In this document: positions 54,477 to 63,447 of the stretch, piece by piece
How positions within the stretch are numbered: the first letter of the stretch is position 1
Layout: the number at the start of each line of letters is the position of its first letter
Source of the DNA: Draconibacterium aestuarii
Lineage (GTDB): Bacteria > Bacteroidota > Bacteroidia > Bacteroidales > Prolixibacteraceae
Direction: 5' to 3'
DNA: 64,000 nt
Assembly: GCA_026671195.1 (NCBI GenBank)
Contig: JAPOHD010000069.1
Location: forward strand, 124,001-188,000
The notes under the pieces: model-generated
What the model was told of the DNA's origin: nothing
Seen by the model: the letters and a program-made list of their open reading frames with translations, nothing else
Databases searched by the model: none
Program-made: the position numbers and the translations under genes

Positions 54477-55928
54477 TTATCCGAGTATCATTCCAATTAT
54501 AGTTGCACTCATTAAGGAAGCCAGAGTTCCGGCCAATAAGGCTCTCATACCATATTGCGAAAGCAACACTCTGCGCTTTGGAGCCAGTGCTCCAATTCCA
54601 CCAATCTGAATACCGATTGATGAAAAATTGGCAAAACCACATAATATATAAGTGGCCATTATTATTGATTTGGTTTCCACAAAAGCACCTGCTGCCTTTA
54701 GTTCAGCCAAACTTACATAACCAATAAACTCGGTAAGAATAAGTTTTTCACCCAACAAGCGGCCAACCGCAGCAATGTCTTCGGGACAAACACCAATTAA
54801 CCACATTAAGGGTGCAAATGTATACCCCAATATAAATTGCAGAGAAAGTTCATTGTACTTCCCGCCAGTAATGTTGGTAATCATACCATTTAAATGTGTC
54901 CAGTCGCCAACTTTACCTATTACAAAATTAAACATGGCAATAAAAGCAATAAAAGCCAGCAACATAGCACCAACATTTACTGCCAGTTTTACACCTTCGG
55001 TAGTACCATTCGAAATGGCGTCAAGTGTATTACTCCCTATTTTATCTTTACTAACTTCAATCTCCTTGTTGATTTCCTCAGTTGGTGGCACCAAAATTTT
55101 TGAAAAGATAATAGCTGCAGGTGCAGCCATAACAGATGCTGTTAGCAGGTGTTTTGCAAACTCAAGGCGAAGCACCGGATCGTCGCCACCAAGCAAGGCA
55201 ATATAAGCAGCCAAAACCCCACCTGCAAGTGTTGCCATTCCTCCGGTCATTACAAGCAGAATTTCCGACTTACTCATTTTATCAAGGTAAGCCTTAATCA
55301 TCAAAGGCGATTCAGTTTGCCCCAGAAATATATTTCCTGCCACCGACAGTGCTTCGGCACCCGAAATCTTTAACGCTTTAGTAAACACCCAGGCCAAACC
55401 GTATACTACCTTTTGAATAATTCCCCAGTAAAATAAAAGACTTGTTAGCGCTGAGAAAAAGATTATAGTAGGAAGCACCTGGAAAAGAAAGATGTAACCG
55501 TACGTATCAGCATCCATTAATCCACCTAACAAAAACGTACTTCCCTCTTTCGTAAAATCAAGAATTTTTACGAAAATACGTCCGAAAAATTCGAATCCGT
55601 ACTGAACAACCGGCACATACAATACGCCAAGTGCCAATGCAATTTGAATCAACAATCCTATTCCAACCGTACGCCACGGAATATTCTTTCGATCGGAACT
55701 AAAGACAAAACCAATTACAAGCAAAACGGCCATTCCAATCAATCCCCGAATTAAGGTCATAATAGAAAAGGGGCTTTCCCTTTCTTTGGAAATCAAAATA
55801 TTAGATTTATCAGATTTCTGAATCACTTGTTGAACTTCAGTCTGACCTGCATTCGCAACGTTTGCCATTACCGGCTGAAAAAAGAAAATGCCGGTAACAA
55901 TTACCAGCAACACTATTAAATATTTCAT
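54477..55928 (-). CDS. nupC: Concentrative nucleoside transporter (NupC/CNT family)
   Basis: 483 residues. A signal-peptide-like N-terminus and an extra region (NAGQTEVQQVIQKSDKSN) precede the CNT core. Family motifs: GQTESPLMIKAYL and TGGMATLAGGVLAAYI in the substrate domain, and the closing NFSSIGIQIGG. It imports nucleosides by a Na+ or H+ gradient. The bifunctional-nuclease gene lies 123 bases upstream on the same strand, a common Bacteroidota order. Confidence 0.92.
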   Translation of the reverse strand: MKYLIVLLVIVTGIFFFQPVMANVANAGQTEVQQVIQKSDKSNILISKERESPFSIMTLIRGLIGMAVLLVIGFVFSSDRKNIPWRTVGIGLLIQIALALGVLYVPVVQYGFEFFGRIFVKILDFTKEGSTFLLGGLMDADTYGYIFLFQVLPTIIFFSALTSLLFYWGIIQKVVYGLAWVFTKALKISGAEALSVAGNIFLGQTESPLMIKAYLDKMSKSEILLVMTGGMATLAGGVLAAYIALLGGDDPVLRLEFAKHLLTASVMAAPAAIIFSKILVPPTEEINKEIEVSKDKIGSNTLDAISNGTTEGVKLAVNVGAMLLAFIAFIAMFNFVIGKVGDWTHLNGMITNITGGKYNELSLQFILGYTFAPLMWLIGVCPEDIAAVGRLLGEKLILTEFIGYVSLAELKAAGAFVETKSIIMATYILCGFANFSSIGIQIGGIGALAPKRRVLLSQYGMRALLAGTLASLMSATIIGMILG

Positions 55929-56051
55929 CCAATATTTATTTTTAATCCAAATTCACTCCTGCTGATTCTTCGGACTGCCCGCCTACTTATACCAATAATA
56001 GTGCGCAGCATGTACCGGGGTAACTTTAAGAACATCATTCAAAGTACGTTT

Positions 56052-56639
56052 CTATTTCTCTCTTTTGTTTAATTCATCACGAATTACCGATGCCTTTTCG
56101 TAATCTTCCTCCTGAATGGCCTCGTTAAGCAATTCCTGCAATTCGCTTGTTGAATACTGCGCATATGAAGAAGAACCAGACGACTCATCTTCATCCATCA
56201 GACTTCGTATCGGCGAGTTCTCATCCTCCCCTTCCAACACTATCCCTGCTTTCTGAAGAATCTCTTCTGATGTATAAATAGGACAACGGAAACGCAGTGC
56301 CAAAGCCACTGCATCCGATGTGCGCGAATCTATTCGTATTTCTTTACCATCCATCTCACAAAGCAATTCGGAATAGAATATTCCTTCCTCCAATTTATAT
56401 ATGGTAACTTCAAGCAGAGCAATATCGAAAGCCAAAGCCATATTTTTAATTAAATCATGAGTAAGCGGACGAGGTGGTTTTAATCCTTCTAGCTGAATGG
56501 CAATCGCCTGCGCTTCAACCGGCCCAATAATTATTGGGATTCTGCGCTCCCCCTCTTCTTCTGCCAACACCAACGCATAAGCCCCTGATTGTGTCTGACT
56601 TACTGACAATCCTAAAATGTTTAAGCGAATTTTATGCAT
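56052..56639 (-). CDS. Bifunctional nuclease family protein with UVR motif
   Basis: 195 residues from ATG at 56639. The BFN/DUF151 domain: RLNILGLSVSQTQSGAYALV, RRIPIIIGPVEAQAIAIQL, and EIRIDSRTSDAVALALRF. The C-terminus carries a UVR motif (ELQELLNEAIQEEDYEKASV). BFN domains were described as nucleases, and UVR motifs mediate UvrB/UvrC or Clp-type interactions. Cytoplasmic, no signal peptide. The neighbour nucleoside transporter suggests a link to nucleic-acid turnover. Confidence 0.9.
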   Translation of the reverse strand: MHKIRLNILGLSVSQTQSGAYALVLAEEEGERRIPIIIGPVEAQAIAIQLEGLKPPRPLTHDLIKNMALAFDIALLEVTIYKLEEGIFYSELLCEMDGKEIRIDSRTSDAVALALRFRCPIYTSEEILQKAGIVLEGEDENSPIRSLMDEDESSGSSSYAQYSTSELQELLNEAIQEEDYEKASVIRDELNKREK

Positions 56640-57089
56640 ACTGTAATATGACCTCTTCCTTTTCGGTGGAAACAAATATAATAATCATTTTCGTTTCATT
56701 GGTTTTTATTTTTGATTTTCAATGGCAACTCATGGTACCAGAAAAATAGTAATATCTATCATCGTATTCTGTTTTACCTTGTGCATTCTATCTCATAAAA
56801 ATTATCGACTTCCTCCTGTTTTCCTAAAAATTCTTAGAATTCTCATCATTGTCAGTTCATGCAAATTCATATCATCCCGGTTCAGATATAAATTCGGCCC
56901 TACGTAATATCCAACTCCACAATTCTATTACAGCCACCTAAACCAGACTTCAAAAACATTAAACCTAAAGCACGTCTCACCCGAACATGCTGAATAACAC
57001 CATTCCATCTATTGACTTTTATATATAAATGTGACTAACTTTGTATAGTTCATTTATTTTGTAGTATACAATATTTTAAGTTTTCAGCC
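56640..57089. other. Intergenic region between divergent genes
   Basis: No coding signal; small frames here are chance. It ends with the promoter listed at 57012-57043. Nothing else was seen. Confidence 0.4.
57012..57043 (+). promoter_or_regulatory. Promoter of the membrane/wHTH operon
   Basis: TTG at 57012-57014, a 21-base spacer and TAACTTTG at 57036-57043, a good Bacteroidota match; the start codon lies 46 bases downstream. Confidence 0.6.
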
Positions 57090-57911
57090 ATGAGAAAGTT
57101 AAAGCCTGACAGGGGAATTCAAGGATTAGTTCCGGCAATTGTTTCGCTGGTACTATTCTTTTTTACTGCAATTGTTTTTAATCTCTCCACCGCCTTCAAT
57201 ATTTTAGGTGGATTAATGATTATTTACTCTTTCATTTTTGGATTTTGGTCGTTCTACAAATCCGGCAATTATTATTTCTTAATATCAACGTTTTATCTTC
57301 TAACCTTTGGGTTAGTATTAATTTTGCTGGACTTACCGGAAGATTTTAATGGCCCGGAACCAAAATTTACAGACGAGATGAAAGTTGCACTGCTCTTTTT
57401 CTACGTATTTATGTTTTGGTTAATGTATGTTGGTTATCAAAAAAAATTGAAATACCGAGGAAGGGAAGTGATGGAACTGGCTGCCTGGGATGTGGAGGAG
57501 GGACCTGATACATATACTGAACGACCACGGCCGGCAGGTATGGTTGATTTTGGAAAATATGACATTATCGATTTTGGAAATTATTTGAAAAAGATCCTGG
57601 CATGTTATCCTTTCCAGGAAGAAAATCGTGTGGTAATGGTTCCCATTAAATATGGCGATGAGTTTGAATTACTTTACAAGCCTAATTTCAATTATCACTC
57701 AAAAACCTGGATTGCGTTTGATTTTAACGGGCAGGTATCTGTACATATTTCAAGAAAAGATTACCTCGACTACAAAGACGATTTATCGTTCGATCATCTT
57801 TGCGAATCGCTTGGACAGCTGATGATAACATTTGCCAGGTTTTATATGCGTGGCGATAAGGTTCGGATTATTGACAGGCTGAATTCGGTTAAAATTGGAT
57901 TATTCTCGTAG
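57090..57911 (+). CDS. Membrane protein of unknown function
   Basis: 273 residues. Four hydrophobic segments near residues 12-30, 34-50, 60-80 and 100-118, then a cytoplasmic C-terminal half of about 150 residues rich in aromatic and acidic residues (KYDIIDFGNYLKKILACYP and AFDFNGQVSVHIS). No known domain recognised. The next gene, a winged-helix DNA-binding protein, starts 2 bases after the stop, so the two are surely co-transcribed. A sensor or anti-regulator role is plausible but inferred. Confidence 0.8.
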   Translation: MRKLKPDRGIQGLVPAIVSLVLFFFTAIVFNLSTAFNILGGLMIIYSFIFGFWSFYKSGNYYFLISTFYLLTFGLVLILLDLPEDFNGPEPKFTDEMKVALLFFYVFMFWLMYVGYQKKLKYRGREVMELAAWDVEEGPDTYTERPRPAGMVDFGKYDIIDFGNYLKKILACYPFQEENRVVMVPIKYGDEFELLYKPNFNYHSKTWIAFDFNGQVSVHISRKDYLDYKDDLSFDHLCESLGQLMITFARFYMRGDKVRIIDRLNSVKIGLFS

Positions 57912-57913
57912 TT

Positions 57914-58513
57914 ATGAAATTTGAGGAAGCTGCCAAATTTGGCACATACATATCGAAGAGCTATTCAAAAGATATTTTTCGCCTATTGAATAATTACCGC
58001 GATATTTCAGCGTCGGAAGCTGCATCGAGGCTGGGAATGCACATTCAAACGGTCCAGGATTTCCTGGAAGCTATGTCCGGTTTGGGAATCCTTTCAAAGA
58101 AAGAAACCATTGAACGCAAAAGACCTTATTTCAGATACACACTGATTACCCAAAATATTTCGTTTGAAATTGACTTGCAAAAGGAATTGGCAGTTTCGGG
58201 TGAAGACCACCTTGAACAAGCAAAAATACGGGAAAAGAAAAATGCAGGAGTCCGATTCTCGCTGGCACGCAATGGACAATATTTTAGTAATGTAACTATT
58301 TGGGTTGGCAAAGGCCGCGAGCGCTCCGAAAAGAAAATCAACTTAACTACTGCACAGGGGAAGTTTCTCTATAATTTGCCATTCCCCGATGGCAAACATC
58401 TTACGCTTGAAGAAATTCGGATAAAATCCGGTATTGAACCCGGGCAAATGCCGGAAATCAAAGACCTCGTTGAAGAACTGATTCAGTATAAAGTTATTGA
58501 AGTTTTGAACTAA
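57914..58513 (+). CDS. Winged-helix DNA-binding protein
   Basis: 199 residues. The N-terminal helix-turn-helix (KDIFRLLNNYRDISASEAAS and RLGMHIQTVQDFLEAM) and wing are clear. A middle basic beta segment follows, and a C-terminal segment (FPDGKHLTLEEIRIKSGIE and on) looks like a second, degenerate helix-turn-helix. No ligand-binding domain is obvious. Directly after the four-span membrane gene, in the same operon, and just before the sigma factor gene. Probably regulates this block or a separate target; unknown. Confidence 0.8.
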   Translation: MKFEEAAKFGTYISKSYSKDIFRLLNNYRDISASEAASRLGMHIQTVQDFLEAMSGLGILSKKETIERKRPYFRYTLITQNISFEIDLQKELAVSGEDHLEQAKIREKKNAGVRFSLARNGQYFSNVTIWVGKGRERSEKKINLTTAQGKFLYNLPFPDGKHLTLEEIRIKSGIEPGQMPEIKDLVEELIQYKVIEVLN

Positions 58514-58617
58514 TAGCCACCTCAGCAAACTGAGAACACAGACCTCTGTGAAAGCGACTGCAAATTTTTTTTCATAAAATGTAGTTTTTTGCCACATTTT
58601 GCGACCAACTGGTTGAA

Positions 58618-59124
58618 ATGATACAAATGCCAAATAGGAAAGCCTTTAGCGAGCTGATTGAAAACCACCAGGCAATCATTCACAAGGTAACCATGGTTTA
58701 CGCCAATGGCCGGGCCAACCGCGAAGACCTGTTCCAGGAAATTTGCCTGCAACTTTGGAAGTCGTACCCAAACTTTAGAGAGGAAGCAAAATTTACAACC
58801 TGGATGTACCGGGTGGCATTAAATACAGCCATCAATACCATTCGAAGAAATAACAAAACACCTTCTTTCGAACCGCTCAAAGATACGGACCGAACAGCTG
58901 ATGATTCGCAAAACGAAAAAGATCAGGTTCAAACACTTTACATGGCCATTTCAAAATTGAACAGAATAGACAAGGCCATTATTTTACTCTGGCTGGAAGA
59001 AAAAAACTATGAGGAAATCGCATCGATTATGGGAACATCGAAAACAAATGTGAGCGTAAAGTTGGTGCGAATTAAGCGAAAATTAGAGGAGTTGGTTAGT
59101 AACACTGTAAAGCAAGAGTCATGA
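58618..59124 (+). CDS. ECF-type sigma factor (paralog of the 22.7 kb one)
   Basis: 168 residues. Region 2: EDLFQEICLQLWKSYPNFRE and TTWMYRVALNTAIN; region 4: LNRIDKAIILLWLEEKNYEE with SKTNVSVKLVRIKRKL. The residue pattern closely follows the sigma factor at 22720-23214 (WKSYPNFR and TWMYRVALNTAI are shared). Its last bases overlap the membrane-protein start by 4 (ATGA), so the pair is translationally coupled. Start either at MIQM or 3 codons later. Confidence 0.88.
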   Translation: MIQMPNRKAFSELIENHQAIIHKVTMVYANGRANREDLFQEICLQLWKSYPNFREEAKFTTWMYRVALNTAINTIRRNNKTPSFEPLKDTDRTADDSQNEKDQVQTLYMAISKLNRIDKAIILLWLEEKNYEEIASIMGTSKTNVSVKLVRIKRKLEELVSNTVKQES

Positions 59125-59861
59125 ACGATAACGATAAAAAATTGAAAGCGATGTGGAACAAAGCAGAAAACTTCATGGAGGGCTCAGGTTATGAAAGTGA
59201 AACAATTGAGCGATTTATGTCGAAACGTTCGAACTCAATAGCCGACAAAATTCGCAAAACACTTCAAATTGATATTGCTCTGAAATTTCTGTTTGCTGTA
59301 ATTTTTACGCTGGATACAGCTTTGTATTTCAAAATTCAGCCAAAGGTCGCCTGGATTTGTATCACTGCAATTATTATAGTCATCCCATTAATCATGTTTG
59401 AGTTCAGAGTAATATCCAGGTTCAACAGAATTTCAGATTACGGAATGAATACAAAAGAAAAACTTTCCAAAATGTTGGCATTCCTGAAAAATGATTTTTT
59501 AACAGCTGTTCTGTCAATCACAACAACATACCTGTTTCTTTACATTTCAGGATTACTACTTTATTTCTTTGTGACTTACGGACAGCTGAGAAGATTAGGG
59601 AATATGGATATTTTCGTGTTTTCAACCTTAGCCCTGATTGGAATTTTCATAAGCTTTACATCAAATTATGCACAGGTAAGATACCAGATAAAACATATTG
59701 AAACTTGCCTGTCTGACCTGAACGATAATTTACTGGAGATTGTAACATCCAATATCGAAATTCAACGAAAACACGACAAAACAACCAAAATGCTTTTTGG
59801 ACTAGTACTCATCTTCGGGTTTATCGTGCTTATTGTCATATTAAAAAAACTAGGCTTTTAA
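59121..59861 (+). CDS. Membrane protein partner of the second ECF sigma factor
   Basis: 246 residues with four membrane segments: about 53-68, 76-94, 135-155 and 165-180, and another near the C-terminus. N-terminus: LKAMWNKAENF, then the acidic GYESETIERF, then MSKRSNSIADKI, matching the layout of the protein at 22035-22715. The family is unknown to me; role as regulator of the sigma factor is inferred from ATGA coupling and from conservation of the pair. Confidence 0.78.
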   Translation: MNDNDKKLKAMWNKAENFMEGSGYESETIERFMSKRSNSIADKIRKTLQIDIALKFLFAVIFTLDTALYFKIQPKVAWICITAIIIVIPLIMFEFRVISRFNRISDYGMNTKEKLSKMLAFLKNDFLTAVLSITTTYLFLYISGLLLYFFVTYGQLRRLGNMDIFVFSTLALIGIFISFTSNYAQVRYQIKHIETCLSDLNDNLLEIVTSNIEIQRKHDKTTKMLFGLVLIFGFIVLIVILKKLGF

Positions 59862-59935
59862 ATTCACTTTTAAAACCAATAAAAGTACACAAAAGACAGA
59901 AAACAAATTTTATTAATTAACTAAATATCAAAGCC

Positions 59936-61948
59936 ATGAAAACAATTTTCAGACTATCGAATGCACTAGCTTTGTCCGTATTTTTGTGGACAGCAGCAGC
60001 CGGGCAATCGTTAAACAACTTGCCAAAATCGTGGAACTTCGCAGTAGAAATCAACGGTGTTCTCTGCGGTTTCTCTGAATCGGAAATCTCAACAATCGAA
60101 AGAGATGGGAAAGAATTATTGAGCCTGAATGAGGAAGTATTGGTAAAACAATCTGCCCTCGGGGGAAAAGTTGACCTGATTATAACCAACAGAGCCTTAA
60201 TTGAGCCAAGCACGCAACTTCCGGTTTTTGTAGAACAACGGTTTAAAACTACTGCCGAAGTGTATTCATCAACCAAATTCAGTAGTGGAATTGCTTATTT
60301 CACATCAGTTGAAGGAGGAGAAGTAAAAAAGATTCAACTTACTGATGGTGTTGTTTTAGAAAACACTATTTCATATCCTCATTTAATGAGAGATTTTATT
60401 TTGGGAAACGAAAAAGAGAAACAGTACCAGGTTTTCGATAACCAAAAAGGTGAAATAGTAACTAAAAATTACACCCGTGCTGGAGAAGAAGAATTGGAAT
60501 TGGTGGGAACAAATTTTAATACTATTATTCTAGAAGAATTCAATCAAAACTCGGGAATAACTACAAAATTATGGTTGAATAAAGAAAACAGCTGCCCGTT
60601 AAAAATAAATGTTTCGAACCGTGTAATTTACCTGGCGGATAAATCCGTTAAGAAGAGAATTCAGATAGTAAATCTTGACAACCTGCTTTATGCCCGTGTA
60701 AACAAAATTATCTCCAATATCCACGATATTTCCTATATGCAAATAGAAGCATCTATTTCATCTGAAGGGGAAAGGATAACTCACGAAAGTCTCAATTTCG
60801 CAGGACAAAAATTTGAAGGCACAGTTACCAACAACTTAACTGAAGGCGTTTTTGAAATTGAAAAACAGGCGTATAGCGGTGAAAATGCTCCGGCGTTTCC
60901 CCCCGGGTTTACAGATGAAGATCTGAACAGATACCTTGAACCGGAGAGTTTGATTGAATCTGACCATCCTGTTCTAATTAAAGAAGCACAACAAATTACT
61001 GAAGGTTCTGCGGATTCCTGGGAGGCAGTAGTAAGGTTAAGTAAATGGGTTGGAGAAAATATAATGGGAGCACTTCCTGGTGGAACATCCGCAATAAACA
61101 CATACAATACACGCGAAGGTGAATGCGGTTCTCATTCGCGATTACTAGCAGCCTTTTGCCGCGCAGTTGGCATTCCGGCCCGACTTTCAATCGGATGCAT
61201 GTACATTTCGTATGCAGGTGGCTGTTTTTATCAACATGCCTGGACTGAAGTCTACATGGGTGATGCCGGCTGGGTAGCTGTTGATGCTACTGCGCATGAG
61301 TTCGATTTTGTAGATGCCGGACATATCCGTTTAGGTGAAAAAACTTCCTTTAATCCGAAAGCGATGAAAATACTGGATTATCGAATGGGAAACGAATCGG
61401 TGGATAAGACAGTTCCTGATGAATACAAAAAATACCTAGGCAGTTACAATTTTGAAGAGCGGAACCGCATTTTTAAGATTCTGTATCAAGATGGAAGTCT
61501 GGCTGTTGATATTCCCGACGCACAGGTACTGGCACTTAATCCGCCTGATGAGAATGGCGTATTTTACCCGAAGGTTACAAAGCAGCTGAATTTTTCTTTT
61601 GAGAATGACCTTTATGGGAATATTGCAAAAATGAAATTGCAACAAGTAATTCCACTTGGTAAAAAATTTGAACTGGACAGTATCGGTTCCGATGTGCCTG
61701 AAGAATTCAAACCACTTGTGGGAAATTACTGGTTTGCCCAGGCACAGGCCGATTTTAAAGTGTCTTATCAAGACGGAGTTCTGGCATTGCACGACCCATT
61801 GGCAAAAACGATAGTCAAACTACCTGAACAAACTGATACCGGTTTATGGAAAGATGAATTCGGCACAAATGAGCTTGAGTTTGTAAGAAACGAAAATGAT
61901 GAAGTTATTAGAATGCTGATATATGTAAATGTTTATTTAACAAAATAA
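59936..61948 (+). CDS. Exported transglutaminase-like protein
   Basis: 670 residues. Signal peptide (SNALALSVFLWTAAAGQ). Transglutaminase-core catalytic triad: Cys397 (GECGSHSR), His434 (YQHAWTEVY) and Asp450 (WVAVDATAHE). Two C-terminal repeats (KYLGSYNFEERNRIFKILYQ and PLVGNYWFAQAQADFKVSYQ) read as DUF3471-like beta modules. Such enzymes cleave or crosslink peptide bonds; the substrate is unknown. It follows the sigma/membrane-protein pair by 74 bases on the same strand and could be a target of that sigma factor. Confidence 0.88.
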   Translation: MKTIFRLSNALALSVFLWTAAAGQSLNNLPKSWNFAVEINGVLCGFSESEISTIERDGKELLSLNEEVLVKQSALGGKVDLIITNRALIEPSTQLPVFVEQRFKTTAEVYSSTKFSSGIAYFTSVEGGEVKKIQLTDGVVLENTISYPHLMRDFILGNEKEKQYQVFDNQKGEIVTKNYTRAGEEELELVGTNFNTIILEEFNQNSGITTKLWLNKENSCPLKINVSNRVIYLADKSVKKRIQIVNLDNLLYARVNKIISNIHDISYMQIEASISSEGERITHESLNFAGQKFEGTVTNNLTEGVFEIEKQAYSGENAPAFPPGFTDEDLNRYLEPESLIESDHPVLIKEAQQITEGSADSWEAVVRLSKWVGENIMGALPGGTSAINTYNTREGECGSHSRLLAAFCRAVGIPARLSIGCMYISYAGGCFYQHAWTEVYMGDAGWVAVDATAHEFDFVDAGHIRLGEKTSFNPKAMKILDYRMGNESVDKTVPDEYKKYLGSYNFEERNRIFKILYQDGSLAVDIPDAQVLALNPPDENGVFYPKVTKQLNFSFENDLYGNIAKMKLQQVIPLGKKFELDSIGSDVPEEFKPLVGNYWFAQAQADFKVSYQDGVLALHDPLAKTIVKLPEQTDTGLWKDEFGTNELEFVRNENDEVIRMLIYVNVYLTK

Positions 61949-61971
61949 ATTAAACTTTAAAAACGGTTGCC

Positions 61972-62157
61972 ATGAAATACAAAGTACATCACTTCGAAAT
62001 TAAAATGAGTGAAGACCAGCAAAAATTGGAACAATTTTTAAACCGGTTACACGGAGAAGTTGTTTCCATTGTCCCTAATGTTAAACCAATATTCAGGCCT
62101 ATGGGAGCCACCGCCAAAGTTGATTTTCTGTTGATTATTGAAAAACTGCTTAATTGA
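61972..62157 (+). CDS. Small conserved-looking protein
   Basis: 61 residues, no signal peptide: MKYKVHHFEIKMSEDQQKLE at the start and KVDFLLIIEKLLN at the end. The mixed charged/hydrophobic pattern and the gene's position 23 bases after the transglutaminase gene favour it being real. It reads as a compact alpha/beta fold; I recall similar small Bacteroidota proteins but do not know a function. Confidence 0.65.
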   Translation: MKYKVHHFEIKMSEDQQKLEQFLNRLHGEVVSIVPNVKPIFRPMGATAKVDFLLIIEKLLN

Positions 62158-62179
62158 TTTTTAAATTAACCCCCAATTA

Positions 62180-62210
62180 TTTGCTAATTATCTAAAAATA
62201 ACTACTTTTG
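62180..62210 (+). promoter_or_regulatory. Promoter of the rplU-rpmA operon
   Basis: TTTG (62180-62183), a 19-base spacer and TACTTTTG (62203-62210), an excellent match to the Bacteroidota consensus. It leaves an untranslated leader of about 80 bases before rplU, in which an L21-leader-type control element could lie but was not recognised. Confidence 0.75.
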
Positions 62211-62296
62211 CAGTCCAAATTTTGAATCGATCAGGCTCAAATAAGCGAAATTCAACGGAAATTCCGCCTGACGGTGTAAACATTAAAAGTGAAATT

Positions 62297-62611
62297 ATGT
62301 ACGCGATTGTTGAAATTGCTGGACAGCAATTCAAAGTAGAAAAGGACAAAAAACTTTTCGTACACAAACTAGACGCTAAAGCAGGCGACTCGGTTGACTT
62401 CGAAAAAGTATTGTTAGTTGACAACGACGGCACAATTGCTGTTGGAACTCCAACGGTTAGTGGCGCAAAAGTTACAGCCAAAGTATTGGTAGAAGAAGTA
62501 AAAGGTGACAAAGTGATGGTTTTCAAGAAGAAACGCCGTAAAGGTTACAAGAAAATGAACGGTCACCGTCAGCACTTCACTCAGATTCAAGTAGAAACTA
62601 TTGTTGGATAA
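62297..62611 (+). CDS. rplU: 50S ribosomal protein L21
   Basis: 104 residues from ATG at 62297 (an upstream in-frame start would add an unrelated tail). Start [19 protein letters not shown], the [10 protein letters not shown] region and the [19 protein letters not shown] ending match L21. It binds 23S rRNA near the L20 site. Followed by rpmA after 19 bases, the normal order. Confidence 0.97.
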   Translation: MYAIVEIAGQQFKVEKDKKLFVHKLDAKAGDSVDFEKVLLVDNDGTIAVGTPTVSGAKVTAKVLVEEVKGDKVMVFKKKRRKGYKKMNGHRQHFTQIQVETIVG

Positions 62612-62630
62612 TTAATAAAGTAAATTTACC

Positions 62631-63173
62631 ATGGCTCATAAGAAAGGTGTAGGTAGTTCGAAAAACGGACGCGAATCGGAAAGTAAACGACTTGGAGTAA
62701 AAATTTACGGAGGTCAGTTTGCAAAAGCTGGTAACATATTAATTCGCCAGCGAGGAACAAAACATCACCCGGGTGATAATGTAGGAATGGGAAAAGATCA
62801 TACCCTTTTTGCATTGATTGACGGAACTGTTGTTTTCAGAAAAAAGAAAAATAATCGTTCATATGTATCGGTTGCTCCAATTGTTGACGTTGATGTTGCA
62901 GTTGCTGAAGCTCCTGCTGCAAAAGCAGCTCCGGTTGTTGAAGAAGTAAAAGAAGAAGCTCCTAAAGTGGAAGCAAAGGGCGACGATCTTACTAAACTAA
63001 CTGGTGTTGGACCTAAATTGGCTGAAATTTTAGTAGAAGGTGGTTTTACATCTTACGCTGAAATTGCTGCTGCTTCGGCTGAAGCAATCCAGAAAGTACT
63101 AGAATCTGCAGGAAGCCGTTACGCTTCTAAAGATCCTGCTCCATGGATTGAAGAAGCAAAAGGTTTAGCTTAA
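62631..63173 (+). CDS. rpmA: 50S ribosomal protein L27 fused to a C-terminal helix-hairpin-helix domain
   Basis: 180 residues. The first 84 are an ordinary L27 ([20 protein letters not shown], then [20 protein letters not shown] and [18 protein letters not shown]). A Pro/Ala/Glu-rich linker (about 85-117) then leads to a helix-hairpin-helix domain ([20 protein letters not shown]), with the L-T-G-V-G-P hairpin and two further helices to residue 180. L27 reaches the peptidyl-transferase centre. HhH tails of this kind are known on L21 of some bacteria; on L27 it is uncommon, to my knowledge. Confidence 0.93.
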   Translation: MAHKKGVGSSKNGRESESKRLGVKIYGGQFAKAGNILIRQRGTKHHPGDNVGMGKDHTLFALIDGTVVFRKKKNNRSYVSVAPIVDVDVAVAEAPAAKAAPVVEEVKEEAPKVEAKGDDLTKLTGVGPKLAEILVEGGFTSYAEIAAASAEAIQKVLESAGSRYASKDPAPWIEEAKGLA

Positions 63174-63212
63174 TCACATCGATTAAATCAGGAGTTTCCT
63201 GAAAAAGATATA

Positions 63213-63247
63213 AAAACTCTTGTCGCTTGCGGCAGGAGTTTTTTGTT
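63213..63247 (+). terminator. Terminator after rpmA
   Basis: AAAACTCTTGTCGC and its partner GGCAGGAGTTTT form a hairpin ending in TTTTTTGTTGT. Confidence 0.75.
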
Positions 63248-63260
63248 GTTTATAATTACC

Positions 63261-63340
63261 TGTCATTTCGAACGAAGTGAGAGATCTGCCGTGCTAAGTC
63301 AGAGATTTCCCAGTTATTCTTACTTCGAAATAACATAACA
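63261..63340. repeat. Dispersed intergenic palindrome (GTCATTTCGAACGAAGTGAG type)
   Basis: GTCATTTCGAACGAAGTGAG with TTCGAAATAAC at the right side forms an outer inverted repeat; GAGAGATCTG and CAGAGATTTC give the inner part. This is the widespread Bacteroidota intergenic repeat. Confidence 0.65.
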
Positions 63341-63350
63341 TTCAACTTTT

Positions 63351-63424
63351 CTTTAAACTTTGAACCTTAAACCCTAAACTCTGAACTTCGAACTCTGAAC
63401 TTTAAACTTTTCCTTGTACATTTG
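63351..63424 (+). promoter_or_regulatory. serS upstream region: eight heptads and a -7 box
   Basis: Eight in-phase 7-base units (CTTTAAA, CTTTGAA, CCTTAAA, CCCTAAA, CTCTGAA, CTTCGAA, CTCTGAA, CTTTAAA) precede TACATTTG at 63417-63424. No separate TTTG -33 box is seen, but CTTTGAA units contain TTTG. Confidence 0.5.
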
Positions 63425-63447
63425 CGCTGCATTTAAAACAGAGAAAC

